A stretch of 64,000 nucleotides of DNA from Cladocopium goreaui. Lineage: Eukaryota; Sar; Dinophyceae; Suessiales; Symbiodiniaceae. The translations under genes and the position numbers were made by a program. Every line of letters begins with the position of its first letter. The first letter of the stretch is position 1. Shown here piece by piece: positions 1-10,128 of the stretch. The stretch is from positions 86,001-150,000 of the forward strand of contig CAMXCT020000503.1 of assembly GCA_947184155.2 (NCBI GenBank), written 5' to 3'. Under the pieces are notes generated by a model, which saw only the letters and a program-made list of their open reading frames with translations, was not told the origin of the DNA and ran no database searches.

Positions 1-31
1 TATAATAGCTATGTTAGTTTACCCGAGGGTA
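1..31. mobile_element. Family A element, right end cut by window edge
   Basis: The sequence ends in a near-copy of the family A right terminus (TATGTTAGTTTACCCGAGGGTA). The left half lies outside the window. Confidence 0.7.
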
Positions 32-476
32 TTAGTGACTATTAGTGGTTGATATTCCAGTCATATTCCATGAATTTCTCATGAATGTTCCATGATCAAT
101 GGTTGATATTTATATATATATATGTGTGTTTTATTGACGGACGACTTGTGCTTTTCACAGAGGACTCTTTTTGTTGGTCAATAGATTTTTTTGACATGGA
201 TTGATTATAGACCAATTAATATACTCCATGTCTTTTAATATATTATATTATAATGTAGTATAATATTATATATGATATTTTATATATATATATGATAGAT
301 ATTTCATATTTCATAGAATTGGATGATGGGAAAATTTACAGGAAACCACTACTGTATATTTGATGGTTAAAACCATGGTTTCCTGTAGATTTTCCCTTAA
401 CCCAATCCATTGAATATTGAGACGAATTTTCTTGGAAAATCCCCGAACACTCGTTGGCGGCGTTTTCTCGCCGCAG

Positions 477-545
477 GACCTTGCGGCTCGCTACGCTGGG
501 ACCATGTCCGTTGGGGGCTCAAAAAGCGAACTTTTCTCGGATCCA
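477..545 (+). CDS. Candidate short exon, unknown protein
   Basis: A GC-rich island follows a good acceptor (TTTTCTCGCCGCAG, ending at 476). The open phase-0 frame begins DLAARYAGTMSVGGSK and runs on through SELF. No clean GT donor is visible, so the right boundary is arbitrary. The product is not recognised. Confidence 0.25.
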
Positions 546-699
546 TGGGAACTTAAGGGGAAAGAAATGGTTAATATCCATTCATAGTGATTAATCATGG
601 GATTTCATGGGATAAATGGAGGCTTAATGGATTTTAATGGGATTTTATGGGGATTAATTGAGACTTACCTAAGAAGAATGAGGATATGAATGGGAATTA

Positions 700-818
700 G
701 CCTCCAGTACTCAAACATGGCTTGCTGGAAAATGTACCATTTAGTTCGATGTGTTTCCCACCTAGAAACCTCCATTTAAAGAAGATTTTCCATTGCCAGG
801 TTTGATTACCAGAGGGTA
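700..818. mobile_element. Family A variant element
   Basis: The left end CCTCCAGTACTCAAACATGGC is complementary to the right end GCCAGGTTTGATTACCAGAGGG. This is a diverged stem-loop copy with the family's length of about 120 bp. Confidence 0.65.
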
Positions 819-1275
819 AAGATCAACTAGGGAAATTCTGATCAGCTATTGAAGATTTTTTTAACCACCAAGGTCACCATGAAGAAAATGCTTCGTTCTA
901 CGGAGAATGATCGCAAAAACTGGAATGATGTGGTGGTCGAATATCAAGCTATATGAGGATGCGTCAATAGCTATGAAACCACCGGGAAAGACGGAAAGAC
1001 CGACATCGCAAAAATCGCAAGGCCGCAAGGCCACTTTGGGCCCACTTTGGAAGTTGTCTCGCAATTTGCAACCCCATTTGGATTCGTGTTCCCCGCGTTC
1101 ATATTAAACTTTCCCCATAGCCTATGGTCGTCATGTTACATCCACTGGCTGGTTTGAAGATGAGGGCGACCAGACTTTCGGACATGGACGAGATGTTTTT
1201 TTTCTGGTTTCGTATCAGGTGTTTAGTACCAGGGGGATGGGATGTTTGGATTTTTCCCATGGTTGATCCGAACAT
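819..1275. other. Non-coding stretch, short unsupported ORFs
   Basis: Two overlapping ORFs of 66-78 codons occur on each strand here, but none has splice signals or convincing protein composition. I see nothing I can name. Confidence 0.4.
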
Positions 1276-1384
1276 CTGGTTGGTGCTTTGGAACATGAAT
1301 TTTATGACTTTCCATTCAGTTGGGAATATCATCATTTGAACTGGCTAATATGTTTCAGAGGGGTAGGTCTCAACCACCAACCAG
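1276..1384. mobile_element. Family B element (109 bp)
   Basis: It runs from CTGGTTGGTGCTTTGGAACATG to CAACCACCAACCAG, with the internal pair CAGTTGGGAAT...GAACTGG and the phrase TTTCAGAGGGGTAGG. Complete copy. Confidence 0.85.
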
Positions 1385-1832
1385 TTATCATTTTCCCCAG
1401 AAAATCCTATTTGCCAATGGTACTGGGTGACATTCACCAGATTGGCGACGGTGATCAATCTATTTTCATAGGGATCTATATGCACAAAAAGTGCAAATTC
1501 TAAGGTTTTCCATGGCGTAGGATGGATGACCGTAAACGATATAATATACCATCTAACTTGACCATGGCACATGCATTAATTATCGTGGCCAATTCAATAG
1601 GGGAAGTAGGGTGATCGTCATGAAATAACTGTTGTATACTGGTGTTTTTGTTTGACACTTACTGGAGTGAGCCACCAAGTGCCGAATGGTTTTGGATCAA
1701 GGCTCGTTGATGTGGTATCTTCAATAACGGTCACTTGTGGTGTATGACATTTGGTCTACCCCGATTCCTGCGATGATTGAGAAATTTGTGTATGGGAACT
1801 ATGATAGTGAATCAACTATCGCAAGTCCTTAC

Positions 1833-1940
1833 CTGGTTGGTGGTTTGGAACATGGCTTTCATTTTTCCATAATATATGGGATAATCCTTCCCAATTGACG
1901 AACTCATATTTTTCAGAAGGGTAGGTATACCACCAACCAG
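1833..1940. mobile_element. Family B element (108 bp)
   Basis: Complete copy from CTGGTTGGTGGTTTGGAACATGG to CCACCAACCAG. It has the subtype core ATATATGGGATAATCCTTCCCAATTGACGAA rather than the CAGTTGGGAAT core. Confidence 0.9.
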
Positions 1941-1968
1941 TTACACATGGGTTTGTCTGAAAATAGTG

Positions 1969-2066
1969 TACCCTCTGGTAAACATACACTAAACTATGGA
2001 AAATCACCATTTTTCATGGGAAAAGTCACTATAAATGGTGATTTTCCATAGCTTTTTGTATGTTCC
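1969..2066. mobile_element. Family A element, right end eroded
   Basis: TACCCTCTGGTAAACATACACTAAACTATGG is followed by GGTGATTTTCCATAGCTTTTTGTATG. The terminal TTTACCAGAGGGTA is lost. Confidence 0.75.
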
Positions 2067-2069
2067 ATC

Positions 2070-3086
2070 ACGAAGTTGGCCACGCTTGAGGAAAAGTGTT
2101 CATTGGCCCCCATTTTTTCCCATTCCCCTTAGAGTTTAGTATGCTCTGGTGGCAGTAGTAGTGTATTTCGGTGGTTTAGTATAGGATTCAGTAGGAATTT
2201 TAGTATGGTATTTCTTGGTGGCAGTAGTTTAGCACACTCTGGCCCCATTTTTTCCATGGTTTAGCATAGAATTCACTCTGGCATTCGTGTGTATTTTAGC
2301 CGCAAATCATTGAGTTTGAAACCCATCATCCACATCCCCATCACCAGAAATGGGTGGTATTTTCATCCTCCAGAATTGGCGGATGCTGGAGTTGGGTTTA
2401 CCATGCCTTTCCACATTAAGATGCACCAACGTCAATATGGGTTTGTCTGAAAATAGGGTATATTCCCAATGAAATAGCCATTTAAAAACGGGATAATGAT
2501 CAGCAAAACCATTGGGTTTAGGGGTACACTATTTTCAGACACACCCATATGATAGAATCCTACAGGTAGGATCTTGGCGAATCGGAGCCTCTTGGGTGCT
2601 TCAAATCACCAAATCTCCGGTCTCCGCCCCACCTTCAAACTATCAAAACCACGTGGCTTGGAAACTCCCCCATGATCCATGGTCCATGTCCGGCGTTCCC
2701 ATTTGGATTCGCTTGGAGGTGCATCTCAGGTATCTTAAGTGGGTAATAACCAGAATATCATAACTCAGTTGTAGGTTGTTGTAGATTAATATATTATAAT
2801 ACCCCATTAATTAATATATATATATATACCATTGCAATAAGTTAATAAGGTTGTATAATAACCATAATATATATATAATAATATACCCCACCTAGATTAA
2901 TAGGTTGTCTTCATTACTTCCTAACTTGAATTGATCCCCATTTCTGTTGGTTTGATTCCCTTGTCTGATGAAAAGTCTCCCAAAAATCTACATCGCCATA
3001 AATAAATATATATATATATATAAAGAATACAGCGGATGGTTAAGAAATAATTCTGCACCGGTTGACAGGTGGTTTATCCCATGATT
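2070..3086. other. AT-rich intergenic or intronic stretch
   Basis: This holds degenerate repeats of the phrase CACTCTGGT/CATTTTTTCCATGGTTTAG near 2100-2300 and AT-dinucleotide runs near 2810-2890 and 3005-3022. One 83-codon ORF at 2512-2763 begins inside a degraded TAGGGGTACACTATTTTCAGAC repeat and is not convincing. Confidence 0.4.
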
Positions 3087-3199
3087 TACCCCCTGGTAAA
3101 TTAACAGTTTGACCCTGAAAATCACCCAATTTTTTCATGGTTTCACTAGTCTTCCAACCCCGACAACTGCCAGGGTCTGTGTTAATTTACCAGAGGGTT
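3087..3199. mobile_element. Family A element, variant with CAGTTTGACCCTGAAAAT
   Basis: Left TACCCCCTGGTAAATTAACAG pairs with right GTTAATTTACCAGAGGG. The inner half (CCAACCCCGACAACTGCCAGGG) matches only the copy at 11114-11228, so these two form a subfamily. Confidence 0.8.
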
Positions 3200-3286
3200 T
3201 ATATTTATAGGGTTTTAACATGTTTCAACCATCCAAGGTACAGGATTTCCCATCCATAAAATCCGCGCAGCCAAGGTGAGCTGCAG

Positions 3287-3335
3287 CCAAGGAAGTATCA
3301 CAGTTGATGCCGCGGGCTGCTCCGCGGAGTGTTCG
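3287..3335 (+). CDS. Candidate 49-nt exon
   Basis: The acceptor is GTGAGCTGCAG and the donor is GTGCCC. One frame is open and reads KEVSQLMPRAAPRSV. The pentamer CCAAG is repeated on both sides of GTGAGCTGCAG, so an alternative 11-nt shift of the acceptor is possible. The product is not recognised. Confidence 0.3.
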
Positions 3336-3376
3336 GTGCCCTAAAATCTGAAAATTGGGCGGTTGAATGGTAGATT

Positions 3377-3484
3377 TACCCTCTGGTAAACTAACAGTTT
3401 GCTATTGAAAATGGCCATAGAAATAGTGAGTTTTCCCATGAAAAATGGTGATTTTCCATAGCTATGTTAAATTACCAGAGGGTA
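3377..3484. mobile_element. Family A element (108 bp)
   Basis: Complete palindrome from TACCCTCTGGTAAACTAACAG to TTAAATTACCAGAGGGTA, with the internal GAAAATGGCCAT...ATGGTGATTTTCC pair. Confidence 0.9.
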
Positions 3485-3494
3485 CATCATAACT

Positions 3495-3590
3495 AGGTCG
3501 ATCTTAGATGGGTAGAAAATAGTCTTTTGGTATCAATGAGATTATCTACTAACCAGCTAAGAATCTGTCATTTTCTGCAAGGCATCTAAA
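3495..3590. mobile_element. Family C element
   Basis: It contains AGGTCGATCTTAGATGGGTAG, then TAGTCTTTTGGTATCAATGAGATTATCTACT, then CTAAGAATCTGTCATTTTCTGCAAGGCATCTAAA. The ends TTAGATG and CATCTAA form a short inverted pair. It starts 10 bp after a family A copy. Confidence 0.8.
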
Positions 3591-3706
3591 GATTGGCCAT
3601 TATAGAAGTGGGAGGGGTTAAGATGGTTTAAGCCAGAAAAATTGATGTTGGATATGTTGTTGCAACTAACTAGCTAGAAAAACTCTGGTTTGTGGTGGAC
3701 ATGTCT

Positions 3707-3850
3707 ACAAGGTGGTACCCCCCTAGTTGTAAGTTGGTTTATAAACCATAGCAAGTAGTGCTTTCTATATCTAGCATAAACCATAGTGTTCAATTGGAAT
3801 TATGAAAGCACCAACTTAGCGATTCCGTTCACATTATGGGCACCGCTGTA
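3707..3850. mobile_element. Family F element
   Basis: It is bounded by ACAAGGTGGTACCCCCC and GGGCACCGCTGTA and contains the family phrases GTTGGTTTATAAACCATAG and CACCAACTTAGCG. The right terminus is degraded. Confidence 0.6.
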
Positions 3851-4287
3851 GATCATTCGAGGAAACCACCCGCAAAAAAGAACCGTGGATCCATGGGGGG
3901 TACTCCTAAATCATCCATGGCGTTTTGGGATTTTCCACATGTGTCCACCGATATTTTTTTGTAAACCATTGATTTTCATCCATGTTGTAATAAAACCATA
4001 TGTCATCATATGTCGTTTATTTTTGTACTAAAGCATATTGTAATAAAACATAATAAATTTTCATTAATAGGTTTTAGTCATCCATATGATTTCAAAAAAA
4101 CTATATGAATGAAACCATCCATGTTGTAATAAAACCATATATATATATGTTTGTTTCATCCATTTATTATGTTTTAGGGATTAATCATGAAAAAAACATA
4201 TATTTTATGTTTCATTTTCATCCCCTATTAAATTGGATCATCCTAAATCATCCATTGATTTTCATGAAAAAAGGGCATCCCCCGGAG

Positions 4288-4321
4288 ACCTGGCCAAACC
4301 AATGCCTTGATCCAGCCGATG
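4288..4321 (+). CDS. Candidate 34-nt exon
   Basis: An open micro-exon (TWPNQCLDPAD) lies between an acceptor CCCGGAG and a donor GTAGAT. The reading is short, so the call rests on splice signals and local GC rise only. Confidence 0.28.
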
Positions 4322-4510
4322 GTAGATCAGTGGATTCATTGATGGGATAAGATTGATGGATCTGCATAGGAAAAGCATAGGAAAACCCATAGGAAATGGT
4401 TTTTTGTATTGCTAATGTTATTGGTAATGTTGCTATAAATGGAAAATCTTATGAAATGAGGATAGAATTGATGATGTGTTCGGGGATTGTCAACCGTCAA
4501 AATATGACAA

Positions 4511-4635
4511 ATCTGGGTAAATTTGATCACGACCTCACTGCGACTGAAGCCTGGAATCATGGTTTTCACAAGGCAAATCATCCCCAGCCATGGCCGCAAG
4601 TTTGAGGTTAGTGAAATATTATATAATACCCAGAT
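4511..4635. mobile_element. Family D element
   Basis: Termini ATCTGGGTA and TACCCAGAT are inverted. The core holds GATCACGACCTCACTGCGACTG and CCAAATGGCC-like and AGGTTAGTGAAATATTATA phrases shared with copies at 13.9, 19.4 and 20.5 kb. Confidence 0.8.
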
Positions 4636-4852
4636 AATTGGATATAAATGGAAAATAACCATAACAAAAGATAACCATTTTTTGTGGACCCACTAAAAGG
4701 TTGACCATGAATTAGTAGTGGATTCAATAGTTTAATCAGCTGTCGTGTATATGTGCATGGCATACGGACTCTGGATCTTCATTCTAAGATGCTGCAGTTC
4801 ATTCTGTTGCACTGTTGCTGACTTTTGCATTCCTTTGATATGTACCCGGAAT

Positions 4853-4945
4853 GGTAAAGGAACATAGCTACGGAATGGACCATTTCTATATTTACCTGTC
4901 AAAAATAGTGATGTTCCAGGGCTATGTTAGTTTACCAGTGGGTTT
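4853..4945. mobile_element. Family A element, diverged
   Basis: GGTAAAGGAACATAGCTACGGAATGG pairs with GTTCCAGGGCTATGTTAGTTTACC. The CCCTCT and AGAGGG tips are mutated. Confidence 0.6.
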
Positions 4946-5343
4946 GGGTCATATGCTGGCAACTGTCACCAGGTGGAATCCACGATTTTTATCACAGTAA
5001 CTCCGCAGTTCCAGCAGGGCAATTCATGGAGCCACGGCAGTGTGGCCATCACGGACGAATCAGTAGACCGACGACATGTGACTGGAACTGGCTTGAATCC
5101 TACAGTCATTGGATTGGTTGACATTTTACAGGAAAGCGGTATTTTTCAATCCAGGCCACCTGATGTTGTTGCGAGTGAGTAGAAAAGTGGCAAAGTGGCA
5201 ACTGCCCATGTATCTGAAATGAACCGACCAAGGTGGAGATTTTTGGGATCATCTCTGAAAATGTGGTATCCTGCAGTATCCCATATCCATATACTATTCT
5301 CCTGCAGTATTTTCCATGTATTTTTCATCATTGTACCGAATTG

Positions 5344-6271
5344 ACGCGGGTGGCAAACCGAATCTGAAACTGGGGAATCATCAGCTTCTTTTGAGAAGAA
5401 GGCCCAATTTTTTCGAGAGATGTTCAACGGTGACATTACAAGCCAAAAACGTGTCCATGTTTGCTCTCATCAGGGATTGCCCTGTGAACAGAGGCATTGT
5501 TGTGACCGTGATGTGGCAGTAGAAAGATGCACCGATGCTTTGTTGGACCTGCTGATGAGCAGTATGCCTAGCATACCCACTCCCAACAAATGGACAACGA
5601 TTTTTGGTCCATTAGAGTTTGTCCTCGCTGGTTTCATTCTGCATGGCTGGCTACGACAAGTTTTTGAGATCGCTTTCCGAGGAATGACCTTTTCAGAGTT
5701 CGATGAAACCAAGGAAACTACGGACCCCAAGCTCATTGAAGCATTGTGCTTCCACGCCGTCAACGGCAAACGGCATGGAAGTTCACTGAAATTTCTGCAG
5801 TCTGCAGATGCTTCTTGGGCAATTGGGCTTCTGGCCATTACCCTTGAGCCGAATCGGGTTCTCACGTGGCACTGGCTGTCGTGTTTGGGTAAGAGTTTGA
5901 AGCATGCAACCCGGCCTCCACTGTACAGCTTGATAGATCGTCGCAGTAGCATCATCATTCAAGTCCTCCGGCACTATTCGAGTTTGCTACTGAATCCTCA
6001 CGGCGATGGCCGTTTGAATTTGTTGTGGTCAAATACCCCTTATGAATCCTTTGCTGATTTCTGTGAGAATGAGCCTGCGCGGGTGCGTGAACTACGAGGC
6101 CCTTTTTTACAGAACACGAGGCCCTTTTTTACAGAACACGAGGAACCCTCTTTACAGAACACGAGATCCTTTTTTACAGAACACGAGACCCTTTTCTACA
6201 GAACACGAAGGCCCTTTTTACAGAACACGGGAACCCGTTTTACAGAACACGAACCCCCCCAAAGGCTCTAA
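5344..6271 (+). CDS. Uncharacterised protein ORF ending in a tandem repeat
   Basis: The frame is open from just after a TGA at 5341-5343, with its first ATG at 5420, to a stop at 6269. Composition is protein-like throughout: a Cys/His-rich patch (HVCSHQGLPCEQRHCCDRD, about residues 12-30 from the ATG), then a segment containing PNKWTTIFGPLEFVLAGF, then a hydrophobic and Leu-rich region. From memory it resembles an abundant dinoflagellate family with a C/H-rich start and a P-x(3)-KWT-x(3)-P motif, probably mobile-element linked; I could not check this. The last 50 or so residues are translated 22-bp repeats, so the original end is probably near 6095. The minus-strand ORFs here are shadows. Confidence 0.5.
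6097..6254. repeat. 22-bp tandem repeat, about 7 units
   Basis: Units follow GAGGCCCTTTTTTACAGAACAC with small length changes (22-23 bp). Because the unit is not a multiple of three, the ORF reads it as shifting versions of LQNTR, TEHE and YRTR. Confidence 0.85.
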
Positions 6272-6393
6272 AGAAAACGTGATAGGGTAACTGCCTAAAC
6301 TATAGCTATATTTCCCATAAACCCGACTTAACCAAGTTAGCTACGCGTCAACTTAGCGTTCACGAACTAGGGCACCACCTTGTGCCATTGTAA

Positions 6394-6495
6394 CTGGTTG
6401 GTGGTTTGGAACATGTTTTATTTTTCCATATATTAGGAAGTTCATAATCCCAACTGACTCATATTTTTCAGTGAGGTAGGTATACCACCAACCAG
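6394..6495. mobile_element. Family B element (102 bp)
   Basis: Complete from CTGGTTGGTGGTTTGGAACATG to ACCACCAACCAG. It sits directly beside a family F right end (CACGAACTAGGGCACCACCTTGT at about 6361-6383). Confidence 0.88.
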
Positions 6496-6923
6496 ATTTA
6501 CAATTTCATCCATAAACCCCATATTTCTTCCCATCAGTGGGGATATTCCATATAATATATCTAACAAGATGTACCACTATAAATTATCAGATATTAGCAA
6601 CCACTTATGACCGATCTACTCCCATCCTAATCTTCAAAACTCCCGCAACGAGTCACCATCGTTGATCAAAACACATATCACTGCGACCATAGAATGGGGT
6701 TGTTTAATTTTAATAGGGGGATGTGATATCCCATTACATCATATATCAGACCCCATTCAATCCCAATTCCCATGATCAACCGCTATAACTATGGATGGGG
6801 GTAAACCATCATTCAACCATGGCTAAAACAATAAACCATAAACTTTATACCCCAATGACTCACCGTTTTTATAGGCGGTATATATGTTTACCTTTCCCAG
6901 ATATGAATAGGTGATATGTTTAT

Positions 6924-7162
6924 ACAAGGTGGTGCCCCATAGTTAGCTAAGTTGGTGCAAATAACTCCCATTTCACTATGGTTTACAGGTGATATATCGA
7001 ACTAGTTGTCATGGGGATTATAAACCAACAAACATCACCTGGTTGGTGGTTTCAAACATTTTTCCATTTCATATATGGGATGTCATCCTTTCCATTGACG
7101 AACTCATGGTTTTCAAGATGGTTAAAACCACCATTCACATCACTGCGGGGGCACCACCTTGT
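6924..7162. mobile_element. Family F element carrying a family B copy
   Basis: The outer ends ACAAGGTGGTGCCCC and GGGGGCACCACCTTGT are inverted. The F body (AGCTAAGTTGGTGCAAATAACTCCCATTTCACTATGG, then TTATAAACCAACAAACATCAC) is interrupted at 7039 by a B element and resumes as TTCACATCACTG. Confidence 0.75.
7039..7134. mobile_element. Family B element nested in F, right tip missing
   Basis: It starts CTGGTTGGTGGTTTCAAACATTTTTCC and stops at AAAACCACCA without the final ACCAG. The flanking family F sequence resumes at once. Confidence 0.75.
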
Positions 7163-7280
7163 AGGTGGTATAGGATTGTTGATGGTTCATCACTAATATC
7201 ATCACTAATATAGGATTTATATATATATATAGATGGATTTAATATGAAATAATGTCAACATTTGTTGGTGAAATATCTAT

Positions 7281-7303
7281 TGCCCTCCGGTAAACATACA
7301 AAA
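7281..7303. mobile_element. Family A left-end fragment
   Basis: TGCCCTCCGGTAAACATACAAAA matches the family A left arm. No right arm follows. Confidence 0.55.
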
Positions 7304-7422
7304 AGGTGATATATCTATAGTTAATGGGATCATAACTTATCACCTATTTATAACTGGGGGGTAAAACAATGCCATAAACCATCCCCCAGTCATCACTTTT
7401 ATAGGTGCTATGTTTACCCCAG

Positions 7423-7495
7423 TGGCTGGTCCATGGCGTCCCGAGGTCTCACCGGCGATAGCGCTTCGGTGACCCTGGGACCCACTGCACACACG
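7423..7495 (+). CDS. Candidate 73-nt exon
   Basis: The acceptor is GTTTACCCCAG and the donor is GTGCGT. The frame that begins one base in is open and reads GWSMASRGLTGDSASVTLG, ending in phase 0. GC content is much higher than the flanks. The product is not recognised. Confidence 0.38.
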
Positions 7496-7855
7496 GTGCG
7501 TCGTGGTGGGAATGCTGGATGGGAAGCAGAGGAGTTGTCCAAAACGCTTGGCCATGTTGGATATAGATATCAAAAACCATCGAAAAACCTTGGATATAGG
7601 TGATATAGGTATTAAACTTATTAAACCATAAAGACACCATACCATGAAAAAAACATGGATATCGCTATTAAACCCATGAAAAAAACACATGGATAGACAT
7701 GGGTGGGTGAATCCGAAATCTCCTCAAAACCGTGTGTTTTCACCATGATAAAACCTGGGTTTGTGGCCGGAGCCGGTGATGGTTGTATCGAGTTTCTCCA
7801 CCATAACTGGAGAATCCATGGAATGCTACGCAACTATAACGCAAATCCAAGGCTT

Positions 7856-7959
7856 TACCCTCTGGTAAACTAACATAGCTATTGAAAATGGCCATTTATA
7901 GTGGATTTTCCCATTGAAAATGGTGATTTTCCATAGTTATGTTAGTTTACCAGAGGGTA
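7856..7959. mobile_element. Family A element, near-consensus (104 bp)
   Basis: TACCCTCTGGTAAACTAACATAGCTATTGAAAATGGCC... and its mirror ...GATTTTCCATAGTTATGTTAGTTTACCAGAGGGTA form one long imperfect hairpin. This copy is close to the consensus I infer. Confidence 0.95.
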
Positions 7960-8340
7960 AACTATGGGTTTGAACCATGAAAATATGGTGGTTTGATTGA
8001 TACCTAATGAGCAATGTGATTTGATGGGACTAAGAATCGCAACAAAATGGGACTATATCACCACCCAAATATGGTAGGGACATTTAGGGTTTTATCATCT
8101 CGGGAACCATATTCAAACCAACTGAAGGATATGGAATGCATCATAAATGTCGCTTGAAAGGACTAGATGACTAGAAGATTTCTAAGGGGATATCAGCAAC
8201 AAAAACCTGGGGATATCACGGTGATATAACTTACAATTCTGGGGCGAAGTTGGAGACCTTGCTACACAAGTGAAGTGAACAGTGCTGCATCCCCGGAATT
8301 GGAAGTCCAGAACTATCGTATAACCATGTATAGGGGTATA
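7960..8340. other. Non-coding stretch
   Basis: AT-rich with repeated GATATCA/GGGGATATC phrases. I see no element termini and no coding signal. Confidence 0.4.
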
Positions 8341-8483
8341 ACAGGATGGTGCCCCCCAGTGATGTGAACGTTGGTTTTATAAACCCCATGAAAACATTCG
8401 TTCGTTATGCCATAAACCCAATCGAATTCAGCCACTTGTTTGAGGCGTTTCGGTTCACGCGAACTCGTGGGGCCCCATCCTGT
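8341..8483. mobile_element. Family F element (ACAGGATGG subtype)
   Basis: Termini ACAGGATGGTGCCCCCC and GGGGCCCCATCCTGT are inverted. The interior (GTGATGTGAACGTTGGTTTTATAAACCCC ... GAGGCGTTTCGGTTCACGCGAACTCG) matches the copy at 37147-37297 in opposite orientation. Confidence 0.85.
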
Positions 8484-8552
8484 AGGATACACATCTCGTC
8501 GTCACTGGCTGTGATCGACCCCTGATGAGTTCAGGAGTTTCACTACCCGATA

Positions 8553-8687
8553 TACCCTCTGGTTATGACTCTTACATAGCCATGGAAAATGATGGCCCTA
8601 ATCGAAATAGATTATTTTCCCAGCGCGACATCAACTTCCATTGATGGTTGGGATTTTCCATGGCTATGTTAGTCATAACCAGATGGT
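8553..8687. mobile_element. Family A element, long variant (135 bp)
   Basis: TACCCTCTGGTTATGACTCTTACATAGCCATGGAAAAT pairs with ATTTTCCATGGCTATGTTAGTCATAACCAGATGG. Confidence 0.82.
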
Positions 8688-9100
8688 GGAACATCCAAAT
8701 CCCAGGAATCCGTAACCGCGCCGCAGGACCACTGTTCGAAAACAGCATGGCACATGGATCCATCATCCGAAAAATGTTACCATGGGGAGTGGTCAGCCAT
8801 CAAAATATGGCTGGTTTATGACATCAAATGATGGAAATATGACATCAAATGATGGATTTTTTTGATGGCTGGTTCGATTGCTGCGAAATCGATGAGCCGC
8901 CACATTTTTCGAAGGTTTGGCTTGAAATATGGTATCACCGGTATTGATTTCCCGTAGATTTCATGAAAAAAATATCATTGAATTGCAGATATCCAATAAC
9001 ATGAAGGTAGGGAAGCTTTCTTCCTGCTGGTTAGTTCCATGCACATCGTCAACCACTTGGCTTTGTCTCCATGTGGGAGTTATCGAGTTATCCCATTTCT

Positions 9101-9203
9101 AGGTCAATCTTGGATGGCTAGTTTAATCCAAAATAGTCTTTTGGTATGGGATTATCTGCTTACTAACCAGCTAAGAATCTGTCATTTTTTGCAGGGTATC
9201 TAA
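9101..9203. mobile_element. Family C element
   Basis: AGGTCAATCTTGGATGGCTAG...TAGTCTTTTGGTATGGGATTATCTGCTTACTAACCAGCTAAGAATCTGTCATTTTTTGCAGGGTATCTAA. It contains a CTAAG branch-like motif 18 bp before a TTTTTTGCAG acceptor-like end. Confidence 0.85.
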
Positions 9204-9596
9204 GTTTTTCCATGATTTGATGGTAAATTACGTGCTCCACGGTGGACAGTCAAGGTGTTTGTTCGCCAAGGGGAAGCAATGCTTGGGGGTTTCCATAGTC
9301 ATGGGGGTAGTACCGCAATAGCTGGATGGTATATAAGGGAAAATCCTTAAATAAAATGGATGATTTGGGGGTACCCCTATTTCAGGAAACCCGCAAATGG
9401 CTTCTGGAAGGCCCCAAGAGGTTGAGCGGTTGGCCATACTGGCAGCCAGCACTTGAATCCACCTCTGGAGATCAACAAGTTTGTGGCTGCATTGACTTGT
9501 CAGTCTGTCCGCCAATTCTTGGTCTATTCGACTTTGGGCATCTTCACTATCATCCAGCACCGGGTGATCTTGTTCATGGAACAGGCGCAGCGTGAG

Positions 9597-10128
9597 CAGC
9601 AGTTTACGTTTGTCTTGCTATGGATCCCATTTATCACTACCTCAATCGAATCCCAAGAGTACTCAGCGTCCAAGGTTACATCGATGACAACACCATAGCA
9701 GGGCCTGGACATGATTTAATATGGGTCAATGAAGTGCAGTCCTGCTATCGCTGCTGCCGGAGTGCTGGGTTTCAGATTGACCAGCACTCGTGCTGGCAAG
9801 CTGTCAGCTCAGGCTGTCTTCCATTTCCAGCTCAACTCTTGTCAACCCGAAGCGAGTGTCGCACAGTTGAAGAGCAGCCTAGACATCCTACAGCTAGAGA
9901 GTGTTCCTTCAGTAGATTGGAGCCCAAGGATGCTTTGATGCAGATCTTCGTCTTGAGGCACATTTGTGTCACGAAGGCTTGTTGGATGAAGAGCAGGAAG
10001 AGAAGCAGCCAAGGCTCTCAGATGCTCTCAGCCAGGTGGCTGAGCTGGCCCATTTGGCTATGTCAGGCTGCCAGCATAAAGAGCTGCCTTTTGCAGCTGC
10101 CAGTCAGCACACATGGTCAGTGTGCTGA
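9597..10128 (+). pseudogene. Degraded reverse-transcriptase fragment (YIDD motif)
   Basis: After a TGA at 9593 the frame reads AAVYVCLAMDPIYHYLNRI, then VQGYIDDNTIAG, followed by a Trp/Cys-containing AGFQIDQHSCW segment. YIDD fits the catalytic Y-x-DD box of reverse transcriptases, and the DPIYHYLN lead-in and AGF-x-ID-x-HSCW follow-on resemble dinoflagellate retroelement polymerases I remember. Coding quality then moves between frames: QPEASVAQLKSSLDIL reads in the 9729 frame, and a third frame from about 9916 reads GCFDADLRLEAHLCHEGLL, an acidic stretch running to a TGA near 10126. That needs frameshifts or introns, so I call it a decayed copy. The upstream RT fingers are not seen. Confidence 0.55.

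Noticed and set aside
1099-1572. ORFs containing GWWFGT/HSVGN/FFRGVGL-type segments here and elsewhere
   Set aside because: These are translations of family B elements, which recur at about 20 sites, not host genes.
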